Position numbers and translations under genes: made by a program
Part shown: piece after piece, positions 21,401 through 31,346 of the stretch
How the letters are laid out: each line of letters begins with the position of its first letter
Numbering within the stretch: position 1 is the first letter of the stretch
The notes under the pieces: generated by a model
What the model saw: the letters and a program-made list of their open reading frames with translations, nothing else
What the model was told of the DNA's origin: nothing
Databases searched by the model: none
NCBI GenBank assembly: GCA_001970955.1
Contig: MPUH01000145.1
Span: 31,553-95,552 of the forward strand
Reading direction: 5' to 3'
DNA: 64,000 nt
Source of the DNA: Stentor coeruleus
Taxonomy: Eukaryota > Ciliophora > Heterotrichea > Heterotrichida > Stentoridae

Positions 21401-23206
21401 AATAGTCCATTAAGCTGGGCATATTTATCCTCTGGTAGTGGTTTAGATGTTCATAACAATCAAGGAAAAGGTGAAATTGTTTTTGGTAGTACAAATGCAA
21501 CATCAAGTTTTATCGTCAGTAGTAGTTCAGATGAAGATTTTTACAGAGACCACGGAATTTACATGACAGTTATGTGGGTTGGAGTGATAGAACTAGCTAT
21601 AATATTCATCAGATATTTCAAATGGTGGCCTTTTGCTGCTGTTATTCATGCATTACTTGGATGCGTTACTATAGTTTTCACTTTAATATCAGCTTGGCAA
21701 GCATTTAAAAAAGGTAAAGACTCTTTTTCATCACAAAGAGAAGAAAAAGATATGAACTATCACTTACGTCTTGCCCTTACAATATGCGCATTAACAGTAA
21801 CTCAAGCTATTCTAGGAGTATTTTTCAGATACATCCAAATTTTCAAAACTAATATCAGAATGAACACCCTAGCTCGAGTTGTACATGCAATAATTGGTTG
21901 GACACTACCAATCACATCAATGATCAATATAAAATATGGTTGGAAACTCAAAGGCCAATCATGGAAAATGGACGATTATATCTACCCAACATACTGGGTT
22001 CTAATCATCCTTATAGGTTTATTTGAAATAAATCATAGGTGGGGTTTTAGAATCTGGCCTTATTTATCTGAGAAAAGAAAACATTTTTCATATAAATATA
22101 TCCATAAAAACAATATTGACAACCTTCTTTCAGAAAACGAGAAATCTGTTAGGCATGTTGATGTTTATAAAGAAATAATTCGAGATAGAAAAAACTGGGT
22201 ATTTTATGATGATTATCTTCTTGATGTGTCTTGGTTCAAATTCAATCATCCTGGAGGTATGTTTATGTTTCCTATGGTATATGGACAAGATATAGGTAAA
22301 TTTATTAATGGATGTTCAACACCAGATAGTACTAGGCCTCATTATCATACTCAACGAGCAAGGTCTATGATTGAAAAATTGAAAATAAAAAAAATGGCTT
22401 ATGCTAGTGAGATTTTTGAACAGATATTACCAGGTGAAACTCATGATAAAATGCAATGGACTTTAGTGAATAGATCAAGTGTGGCTACATCGACTCATTG
22501 TTTAGAATTCACATCTCACTGCTGGAAAATAATCCCTGATCCTAATAGATTTGAATGGATGGGTAAACATTTTTTAGTCACTTGTACTATTCGTGGGCAG
22601 ATTATCCGTAGATATTATTCATTAGTTATTGTCAATTTAGCCATATGGGCTGATGAAGTTAAGTTGCATGGTTTCCCTACAAAATCGTATGAAATGGTTA
22701 AAGATCATCATCGTTTACGTCTTCATATGAAACATTATAAAGGAGGGCTTATGTCTACTCATTTATCAGAAATACCATTAGGTACAACTGTAACTCTTAA
22801 AGGACCACTTGGGCCAGGTCTTCTTATTGAAGATATTCATGATAAAGATTATCTTATATTTGGTGCTGGAACAGGAATTTTACCTTTTCTTGATATTGTT
22901 TATGCTGTTTGGACTGGTAAACTTACTAAAATCCGTTTGCATATTTATACAAGCTTTAGGGATTTACAGTCATCATTTGGTGTTGAACTTATTGATGCTA
23001 CTTCAAAAAGATTTTCTAATAATATCAAACTTTATTCAAGAGATGGAGAAGTTGGATTCCAGTTACATTCGGAGTTCTGGAGAAATATGCTACCTTTATC
23101 TACAGCAGAATGTGCTTGGATATGTGGACCACCAGCTTTTAATCATAAAATTATGAAGATTCTTAAAGATGAAGGGTTCAGTTCTGACAAGATTATCGTG
23201 ATTTAG
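18419..23206 (+). CDS. Multi-DOMON / cytochrome b561 / cytochrome b5 / FAD-NAD(P)H reductase fusion
   Basis: Seven exons joined by six 15-nt phase-0 introns (18545-18559, 19193-19207, 19676-19690, 20159-20173, 20642-20656, 21122-21136) give 1565 residues. A signal peptide (1-18) leads into six DOMON-like units. Units 2-6 (from residue 254) each keep GMxNTE, whose Met is a likely haem ligand, and a later conserved His (as in GFSGH); unit 1 (43-253) lacks both. Then come the b561 core with membrane helices and His residues (about 1012-1180), a b5-type HPGG (about 1247), an FAD-binding RRYYS (about 1367), an NAD(P)-binding GAGTG (about 1452) and CGPP (about 1539). Predicted path: cytosolic NAD(P)H to FAD to b5 to b561 across the membrane to lumenal or surface DOMON haems. 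The final acceptor, perhaps ascorbyl radical or ferric iron, is unknown. Confidence 0.93.
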
Positions 23207-24710
23207 TAGTTTAGAAGTATTATCGTTTAATAGATTAGATTTTTATAATGAGGATTTTTTTTTTATGGAATGGCATGATTTGGGTAGGTTTTATGAATAG
23301 GTTTTATCATGAATGAATATGGATTATAGTGGAAATAATAAGGATGATAATGAATTTATAGTTGGAATAATAGGAATGAATAAAACAGACAACTGATAAT
23401 ATTAGAATTATAATTTTTTAGCATATTTTTGGATAGATTCAAATAATTTTTTTTACTGATGTTTTGAATATTGAACAAATTACATTTAAATACCTTTTAT
23501 TATATCGGGTATGATAAAGAGTTATACAAAGCTCATACTAGAATTTGTGCATTTTATATAAACTTTTATCAGTCTATATTGGGTTTAAATTATTAGAATC
23601 ACATATTATACTATAATAGTTTCCTTCTTTCTTACTTTTATGTTATAGGAATATATTAAGTCTTTTTAGATTTACAATCAGACTGTCGAAGTAAATATTT
23701 TATTTTTCCAGTAAAAATGTCTGCGCAAAAAATGTTTAAATCCCTAGTATCTTTGTAGCTGACTTAATCATTTTTTTCTTGAAATTTGAGATTTTGATGA
23801 TTTTTTCGATAAAAAATCTATTTTCATACTGTTATTTGCATTCTAAAGGTAGTTCAATTTTTATATTTTTTCCAGATATTTTTCCTTGAATTTCCCAGTC
23901 TTTTATGGAAAATTTTCTTATGGACTTTATAACACTGATATTCTCTTGGAGTAATAATTTATTCTAGGACTGAGTTTCTATTGTAAGGTATCTTTTATTT
24001 AAATGATCAAAATTATTAGTAAATTTTATAATATATTAGCTTTTCTGATATATAAATAAGTCATGAGAGGAACTATGAATAAAAAATTTGACGGATTATA
24101 AGAGTAATTTGGAGATGATATGAAATTAATATGATTACAAAATCATATGTTGTGAATATATTTTATAAAATTAAATATATAATTTTTATAGTTTTTATTC
24201 AAAAAGCTAGATTCATAAACCTTAACAGCAAAGCTAATCAAAAATTCTAGTTTAAATAATTTCTTAAAAACCTCAAATTAACAATTTATCCCTAAACCTT
24301 AACTACAAGCAATTATCAAGTACGATTTTTATAATTAGATTTACTTGTAAAAGCAGTAATTTTTTTTAAAATATATTATTTAAGTTCCATTTCCCAACAC
24401 CATAATAACTCACCCTTCAATGAATACAATTTTTATCATTAACTATTTTACAATTTTGTTATAAAAACCTAAAATAATAGATTACATATAATTTGCTTAG
24501 TTCATAAAAACACTTAATATATATACAATAATCCTCTCTTTAAATCTCCAGCTTGATTAAATAGAACTAAAAAACCTAAATAATATAAACATAATACTAC
24601 CATCAATCCTTTCTTATAAACAAGAACCCTTAAAATCAAATAATCCCTTAAATCTCCACTCCTCAACATAGATTGATATTTTTATCAAATAAAAAATCTT
24701 AATCATAATT
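23207..24710. other. Long intergenic region
   Basis: 1.5 kb with no open frame above background. G/T-rich at the left and A/C-rich near the next start. A minus-strand frame at 23439-24146 contains TAA and TAG but no TGA until its end (see findings); this is not enough to call a gene. Confidence 0.5.
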
Positions 24711-26216
24711 ATGGGAAATCTCTGCTCTAATCCTGAACCGATTGCTCAACTCTCACCAATCTCATCATTTCCCAATCGTTCTTTATCAAAGACAATTGTC
24801 AAAAGACAAATCAATCCTAAATCAATATACAGAAATCTTAAAATGCTAGGCAAGGGTTCATACAGCAGTGTCTACCTAGTCGAAAACAAAAAAACTGGGT
24901 CAAAACGAGCTATAAAAGAAATAAGAAAGTCGGCTTTAAAAAAAAACGCTGAAGAAATTATCTACAACGAAATGATTATTTTAAGCCAATTAGTAAAATT
25001 TATACAGGATCATCCGAATATAGCTAAAATTTTCGAAATCATCGACACCCCATCGTTTTTTTATATAATCTCTGAATATTTAGAAGGTGGAGAGTTATTT
25101 CAAAGATTAACTGAAGTTGATCATATCGATGAAAACTTAGCATGTAAATATATGTTTGATATAGTTGCAGCTATAAATTATTGTCATTCTAAAGGAATTG
25201 CCCATAAAGATTTAAAACCTGAAAACTTAATGTTTGATATCCTTGGACGAAATGCCGCTTTGAAAATTATTGATTTTGGTACATCAGCTAAACTTACAGA
25301 CACTCTTATTTTTACTAATCATATTGGTGTACCAAGGACTATGCGAGTATATTATGCGTCTCCAGAACAATTTATAGGCCATGTTAATGAAAAATCAGAT
25401 ATTTGGAGTCTGGGTGTTATTATGTATATGATGCTTTGTAATTTTTATATAGCAGGAAAACCTCCTTTTTATGCTAAAACTTTTGAAGAAACTGCTGATA
25501 AAATCCTCAATCAAGATGTTGAGTTTAAAGGCGAAGTGTGGAATAATGTGAGTAATTCAGCACAAAATCTTATTGAAAAACTACTTAGAAAAGACCCTGA
25601 AAGTCGACCATCAGCAAATTGTATCTTAACCGATTCATGGTTTAATAGTTTTACTCATATAAAAATCCCTAAAAGCCAAAGTTCTCTACAAGCCTTAAAA
25701 AACTTCTCTGGTTTTCAAGTATTTTTTATATAGTCTGAATCTAAAATCGCAAAACTTCTTTTTCGTTATATCTCCTGTCAACATAAAGATATAGCTGATA
25801 ACTCAGAACTCACACGCTTATTCAAAGCTCTTGATAAAAACACAGATGGTAAATTAAGTCCTCAAGAAATCTTAGATGGGTTAGGCGAATTAGGTTTCAA
25901 TATAAATATTCAAGAAATTATGAAAAATGTTGATATAGACAAAAATGGATTTGTTGATTATTCTGAGTTCCTTGTAGCGACACAGAATTGGAAAAAACTT
26001 CTTGCACATAGAGAAATATATGAAATCCTCAAAAGTGAAACTTCGGAAAATACTTTTAATGTTGAAGATTTCAAATCAACTTTACCTATGCTGGATAATA
26101 ACGAAATCACAGAATTTTTCAGTGAAATCGACACTGATCGTGATGGGAAAATCACAATGGAAGAACTTAAGAAGCATTTTTTATCAACTTTAGTGCAGAC
26201 AAATATATCATATTAA
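24711..26216 (+). CDS. Calcium-dependent protein kinase (CDPK)
   Basis: Two 15-nt introns are needed: 25719-25733 (carries the in-frame stop) and 25438-25452 (stop-free; removing it turns MLCNFYIAGKPPF into the usual MLSGKPPF). The product is 491 residues. It starts MGNLCSNP, a myristoylation plus palmitoylation signal. The kinase domain (about 43-310) has GKGSYSSVY, an AIKEI lysine, HKDLKPEN (Lys for the usual Arg), DFGTSAK and a SPE in place of APE. After an autoinhibitory helix come EF-hands: DKNTDGKLSPQE and DIDKNGFVDYSE look functional, the third is degenerate, and DTDRDGKITMEE looks functional. It is a membrane-anchored serine/threonine kinase activated directly by calcium. Confidence 0.95.
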
Positions 26217-26326
26217 TTAAGGTTTTCATTAATTATTGAACTTTGTCGATGCGATATTTTGATGTTGAGCTTGATGGGTAATCATCATCATCTCCATTGT
26301 GTTGTATTAGATAATTATTAAAATTT

Positions 26327-26871
26327 TTATGGTTTTTGATTGAGAAGTATGAGAATTTTAGTATTTAGGCACTTTAGAAAGAATTTTAGGGGTTTTTCAG
26401 GTTTGTTATGGATTTTATTTGCTGTTGTTTCTGTTGTTAAAATAATTATGGGAATAGTTTCAATAGGTAAATGTGGTGATATTAGACGTGATGCAGAAAA
26501 TGAGAATTCTTGTTCGGCATTTTCATAGGAATATGGAAGAATGCTTGTGTTTTTTATTGTGTAGATTTTTGAAGAGTTCCCTGTTGCTTTATAAAGGCCT
26601 AATTGATATGATAGATCTTCGATATCTTTAATGTCGAATAATTTTAGAGGGTTTTTATATAAAATGGGTTTTTTTGTAGAAGGTTTCGATTTATGTCGAA
26701 ATTATGCATGGAGTCTTTTTTGGAAAAACTCTGTACTCGAGATGATACTTTGTATAGCTCGTGATGCAAAGCTTGAATATGAGTTGCAAGTCAATCTTGG
26801 TTGATAACGTAAAGTATATATTTTAGATTGTTTAGTTCGTTTATGAGCTCAGTATTAGTCATTGAAAACAT
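26327..26871 (-). pseudogene. Broken protein-coding remnant (one stop, one frameshift)
   Basis: On the minus strand an ATG at 26871 opens a coiled-coil-like frame (start MFSMTNTELINELNN) interrupted by TGA at 26791-26793 and closed by TAA at 26644-26646. A second frame, offset by -1, is open without any stop from 26701 to the TAA at 26327-26329, 124 codons, but has no ATG. The two overlap by about 55 bases around a run of seven A (26669-26675). No 15- or 16-nt intron can join them: that overlap holds no AG on the coding strand. It reads as a decayed gene, or as a live gene with sequence errors or recoding. The family is unknown. Confidence 0.5.
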
Positions 26872-27410
26872 TTCGTTATTTTTGCTAGAGCTCTTCAATT
26901 TTGTATGAAAATTGTATGTGTAAAATATAGATATGATAATAGAAAATAGATAAAGTGTATTTTTCGATGGGGTTAGAATTAAAAAAAATGTAGATTTTTA
27001 AGAGTTTTTGATCGATAACTCCTAATTAATACTAAAAAAAAAAGAGTTTTTGATGAAAAATACATTTATTGACATGTGTTATTGATGCTATTTTCCTAAT
27101 GATTGTGCTATTTTGAATTTGCCTTTCAGTTTATCAACTATTATTTAATCTAACAGAATTGAATTTGCATAGACCTCACTTTTCTTTATAATAATATTAC
27201 TTAGATAAGAGAAATGATATAATTAGATTTGAGTGTTAGGATTTATTTAAGGTTCCCAATTTCCAAACAAATGCCAAAAAGATAAACATAAAAATCAAAC
27301 CCCACAAGAACTTGAAAAATCTCCAAATGATACAAAAAGTCTAGTAACAAAAAAAATTCCTTAAAAATATAAAACCCTAATAAAGCTTATTTAAATTTTA
27401 TATTAAAATA
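26872..27410. other. Intergenic upstream of PP2C gene
   Basis: AT-rich spacer, with an AACCCTAA-type motif at 27373-27380, about 30 bases before the PP2C start. No coding frame is evident. Confidence 0.55.
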
Positions 27411-28742
27411 ATGGGAAGTAGTTGTTGTACAAGTAGTAAACATGTTCAATATTTTGAACACTTTGAATATAATTCAAAGGTAATCCTAAGTATCATCGAA
27501 AGAGATAAAAAAAATAACATTCGTGGTACTTCTAATATAACCTTTGAAGTAAACCCTCCTATTGATCAGCTATATACAGCTTTTGATATATCAAATGCCA
27601 AATATAGAGCGAATGGTTGTGTAATCCCAGGACAAGATCCTAGAGGAGTCTTGGAAAAGGAATGTCAAGATTCTTATAATTTCTTAGTAAAAGAAAATAT
27701 TTTTTTTGGAATTTTGTTGGATGGTCATGGAAAAGAAGGACAAAAGGTTGTTGAATTTTGTAAACAGTTTATGTCTTCGTATTTTTTGGCTAATGTAAAG
27801 AAATTTAAAAAACATGTATTGAAAACTTTAGAAGATTTAGTGGTACTTACAGATAAAGAATTGCGTATGAGTGGAATTGATACTTATTTATCTGGAACAA
27901 CGGTTGTTGTTATTGTATTTAATTCAAATGGGGTTTTTGTAGCAAGTCTTGGAGACTCAAGAGCTATTTTAGCTACTTTGCCTAAAGATAAGGATAAAGC
28001 GAAAGTATCTATACCTTATGCTTGCACGCCATATAAAAGGGTTATTCATCCATCAAGAATATTAAGTGCGATACCTTTAACTATAGACCAGAAGCCAAAC
28101 TACGAAGAAGAACTCAAAAGGATAAGACGTGCTGGTGGGGTTGTAGAAAGGGTAGCTGATAATGCTGGGAACCCAATCGGTCCATATCGTATATGGAAAC
28201 GACGGGGTAATTTGCCTGGACTAGCTATGTCAAGGTCTTTAGGAGACAGACTAGCCCATGAAATCGGGGTTATTTCTATACCTGTTGTCAATCATTTTGA
28301 GTTCTATCCAGCGTTAGATCAATTTATTGTTGTAGCATCTGATGGAGTTTGGGATGTTATGGAAAACATAGAAGTAGTAAATTTAATTGAAAAGTTCAGA
28401 AAAAACACAGCATCATATGGCAATAATTATCCAGCAAAATCTTCTAATAGTACAATTGCTAGGTTAGTTTGTGAAGAAGCTAGATATAGGTGGTTTGGAA
28501 TAATTGAAGATGAAGATGTTATGATAGATGATATTTCTTGCTTCATCATTGAACTTAGTACTGTTGAGCCAGGGTTTTCTTGGGATACTACTAATTTGAC
28601 TGATAGAACGGTAAATACATTAAGAAGTATAATAATATCTGAAACTTTCGATATTGGGGATAATCAAATTGTCAGGAAAGACCCGACTAGAGGAAGTATT
28701 ATGGAAGAAAAGAAATCTATGGATTTTGAGACTGATGAGTGA
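27411..28742 (+). CDS. PP2C-family serine/threonine phosphatase
   Basis: A 443-residue metal-dependent phosphatase. The N-terminus MGSSCCTSS is a myristoylation site with two adjacent cysteines for palmitoylation. PP2C motifs follow in order: LLDGHGKEG (metal-binding Asp104), SGTTVVV, ASLGDSRAIL, RRAGGVVE, LAMSRSLGD, VVASDGVWDVM and a late DDISCFIIE with the last metal-binding Asp. All key acidic residues are visible, so it should be active. A tail of about 60 residues is extra to the catalytic core. It lies next to the acylated CDPK gene; opposing roles on shared membrane substrates are possible but only suggested by proximity. Confidence 0.95.
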   Translation: MGSSCCTSSKHVQYFEHFEYNSKVILSIIERDKKNNIRGTSNITFEVNPPIDQLYTAFDISNAKYRANGCVIPGQDPRGVLEKECQDSYNFLVKENIFFGILLDGHGKEGQKVVEFCKQFMSSYFLANVKKFKKHVLKTLEDLVVLTDKELRMSGIDTYLSGTTVVVIVFNSNGVFVASLGDSRAILATLPKDKDKAKVSIPYACTPYKRVIHPSRILSAIPLTIDQKPNYEEELKRIRRAGGVVERVADNAGNPIGPYRIWKRRGNLPGLAMSRSLGDRLAHEIGVISIPVVNHFEFYPALDQFIVVASDGVWDVMENIEVVNLIEKFRKNTASYGNNYPAKSSNSTIARLVCEEARYRWFGIIEDEDVMIDDISCFIIELSTVEPGFSWDTTNLTDRTVNTLRSIIISETFDIGDNQIVRKDPTRGSIMEEKKSMDFETDE

Positions 28743-29001
28743 GAGGGTATAAATTTAATAGTTTTTTATTAAGAGTTTTTAGATTTGTGAATTTTTTTTT
28801 TCAAGTTTCGTTTAAGATTAGTATTGTTTCATATTAAAAAAAACATCAAAATATTATTAGTTGTAAGTATGAAGTATATTTTTTCTTATAAGAATATATA
28901 GAATAAGCATATCATGTAATCTTAATTAACTATTCATATTACTAGAAAAAATTAAAGCTATTTTACTATACCGTAATAAATGAAAATCAACATATATAAA
29001 T

Positions 29002-29445
29002 ATGTCCAATGCAGATTCTCTCTTGAAAAGACTAAATAAAATATCTATTGAGCATCCATCCTATTATTTATCAGGCCAGTATTCACCTATATCTTATAGA
29101 GGTCAAAACTCAATAACGAATTTTGATAATCTCCAAAAGAACATTAGAAAACTTGCATGTCAAAAAATAAAAAACAAAGCTTCAAGAACAAAAAGTGTAC
29201 TTAAAGCTTCATCTAGCCGTTCTAAAAAGCACCCATATCTTGATGTTGTTAAGAATTTTCATCAGAAAACTAGCAGGTTAGGATTAAACCAAGAGAGTCC
29301 AATTAATTTAACATTAAATACATCAAAATTGAATATAATTCGGCCACAATCTCAAAGATCGTCAAGCAAAAACGCACGAATCAGAACGAACTCATTTCGA
29401 ACGAAAAGCATAAACGTAAATATTCCTTATGTTTTGTATAATTAA
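29002..29445 (+). CDS. Small basic hypothetical protein
   Basis: A 147-residue, strongly basic Ser/Lys/Arg/Asn-rich protein without membrane segments. Its middle (SSRSKKHPY) and end (KNARIRTNSFRTKS) could bind nucleic acid or microtubules, and RTNSF and RTKSI are basophilic kinase-type sites. No family is recognised. The stop is followed seven bases later by a long hairpin. Confidence 0.6.
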   Translation: MSNADSLLKRLNKISIEHPSYYLSGQYSPISYRGQNSITNFDNLQKNIRKLACQKIKNKASRTKSVLKASSSRSKKHPYLDVVKNFHQKTSRLGLNQESPINLTLNTSKLNIIRPQSQRSSSKNARIRTNSFRTKSINVNIPYVLYN

Positions 29446-29815
29446 AGAGATATTGATACAACTTTGAAGTGGAAATAAATTCTTTCACAAAGGATTTTAT
29501 TTATCACACAGTTAGTTTAAGTTAAAGTTGTATCAATTACAATGTATTTTTACTCTGTTGTTGTTTTTTTTGTTGTAAAATTTTGCATATGTGTTTCGGG
29601 TTTATTTAATATATTATCTAAGAAATGAATTTAAGTAGTTTATATTGATAATCCACTAAGAAAATACATAAAACTTCGATAAAAAAAATATATCCCAACC
29701 TAAACTAATCATATNATATAAAAATTATTTTATACCATAAATCAATCCTACTGATATAAACCTTATCTTCTTATTACAAAATCATTCACTTTTAATAAAC
29801 TAAGAAAATTACTTT
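29446..29815. other. Intergenic between convergent genes; N at 29715
   Basis: 3' flanks of a plus-strand and a minus-strand gene. It holds the hairpin at 29452-29537 and a single N at 29715 within an AT dinucleotide tract. No sign of the missing C-terminal half of delta-COP is found here. Confidence 0.6.
29452..29537. repeat. Inverted repeat / hairpin after a stop codon
   Basis: A 14-base perfect inverted repeat (29452-29465 against 29524-29537, arm ATTGATACAACTTT) encloses 58 bases. The loop contains a weaker second pairing of AAATAAA against TTTATTT. It begins seven bases after the stop of the gene at 29002-29445, so it would lie in the 3' UTR. A 3'-end or RNA-stability role, or a remnant of a small inverted-repeat element, are both possible. 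Confidence 0.7.
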
Positions 29816-30514
29816 CTATATATCCATCCCTTTCTTTCCTCTAGAAACAAGTGTCATTCCACCTTTAGGTTTCTTGGTATTACTAGCCACTAGAGTCTCA
29901 ACAACTTTTTCTTTTTCTTTCTCTGGTATAACAGGTCTTAAAGCTTCCCTTGGTATCTCTTCTATAGGTGGTAAACTCTTATTACTCACATTTTCCAAAC
30001 CTCTTTTCTTATCTAACTCTGCCTGTTTCCTCTTAGCAAGTTCCTTAGCTTCCTGCATCTGAGCCTTTTGTTTTTCTTTAAAAATCCTCTCTTCAGCACT
30101 TTCCATATCAGCATAAGTCAATATTTGTGATAAAGTCACACTTTCTCTATACCCTAAAGCAATAACATCATCAAAAGCTAGTATCAATTCAAAACCATTT
30201 TTCAATATATTTGCATCATCTGGACCAAATGGACAATAATGTTGTACAACCTTAGAAAGCAATCTTAAAGTTTCAATGTCTTCTACTATATTTGAATCTT
30301 TTGAGGTTATTAGAACTAGATATATATCTTCAAGTGGCTGATATACAAATCTTACATTTTCTTGATCTATGTATGTATGTTGCCGATCTGAGTCAACAAG
30401 TTTAGCAAAGGAGTTTAAGAGTCCTTCTAAGCTACTGCGGGAAATCTCAAGGAACTGCCGAGCTAAAAGGATTTTACCTTGTTTTGTCAGAAGAGATGCA
30501 GATATTACTACCAT
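29816..30514 (-). CDS. ARCN1: Coatomer delta subunit, N-terminal part only
   Basis: A 232-residue protein matching the N-terminal longin domain of delta-COP: KQGKILLARQF, then EGLLNSFAKLV, RFVYQPLEDIYLVLIT, ETLRLLSKVV and FDDVIALGYRE, followed by a charged helix. In the COPI coat this domain pairs with beta-COP to form the adaptor-like subcomplex that buds Golgi-to-ER vesicles. Delta-COP is normally about 510 residues with a C-terminal mu-homology domain; that half is absent, and no 15- or 16-nt intron ends at the stop. I start at the ATG at 30514 (MVVISASLLT), which aligns with the family; 30565 would add 17 residues. Confidence 0.9.
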   Translation of the reverse strand: MVVISASLLTKQGKILLARQFLEISRSSLEGLLNSFAKLVDSDRQHTYIDQENVRFVYQPLEDIYLVLITSKDSNIVEDIETLRLLSKVVQHYCPFGPDDANILKNGFELILAFDDVIALGYRESVTLSQILTYADMESAEERIFKEKQKAQMQEAKELAKRKQAELDKKRGLENVSNKSLPPIEEIPREALRPVIPEKEKEKVVETLVASNTKKPKGGMTLVSRGKKGMDI

Positions 30515-31346
30515 AATGAGAAACCTTTTATAATGTTTAAGAATATTAAGTGGAAAATAACTCAACTTAATCAGCTTTGCAAAAAAAAATTCTTACCAAG
30601 CATAAATACTACAGTAATTCTCCTTATCAAATAGATTTCATATCAACCTTGGAAATGCTGAAGAACTAATTATTAACTTTTTCAGAATACAGGAATCTTC
30701 TAGCATGTATGATTTATCAGCAATCATATCGAGATCATAAAAAGTATTATCTACTCCTCAAACCATCATGAAAACAATTTTGAAAACAAATCCGAACTGA
30801 GATGTTGAGTTTTTTATAAAGGATAAGCTAAATATTTCCTATCCGCATTGGGTGTTTTCTTTATGTTATAATAAGAAACCACCTAATTCAAAGTCAAAAA
30901 ATTGCCCCTGAAATCAAAAAAATAACAAAAAAGGTTTCTGGCAAAAAATAATGATAGTTTAAAAAGGGAAGGATAATTAGGAAAAATTCTTAAAAATATA
31001 CACATACTATCAAAGAAAAGATTAAAAAATGTCAAGACTACAAAATATTTGATAAAAAAGCTTCTGATACTAATATTTTAGAGAATAAATCATAAGTGAC
31101 TAAAGATAATTTCCAACCAAAACAAAAACTTTATTAAAATAGATAATTAATCTTAATTATTACTAATAAACTAAAACAATAAGCGCAGAAATATTAGATT
31201 TGAATAGAATATGAGAATTTGCTTATATATTTTTTCCTTAAAACTATTTTTATTATTTTAATTTACGAAGATGCTGATATTTGATTATGATTGATAAACT
31301 CAGAAGGTGTTGGTTATTGTGTTTAATAGATTTTCACTATAAATTA
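30515..31346. other. Divergent intergenic region
   Basis: Lies between the starts of delta-COP (minus) and a coiled-coil gene (plus). A minus-strand stretch at 30596-30847 has few stops (two TGA), but not few enough to call a gene. Confidence 0.5.

Noticed and set aside
26340-26528. 62-codon plus-strand frame with a hydrophobic core
   Set aside because: It is antisense to the much longer stop-free minus-strand frame in the gene remnant at 26327-26871.
30596-30847. Minus-strand stretch upstream of delta-COP with two TGA codons
   Set aside because: Read with TGA as Trp it looks protein-like, but the number of stops is within what chance allows and there is no other sign of recoding.
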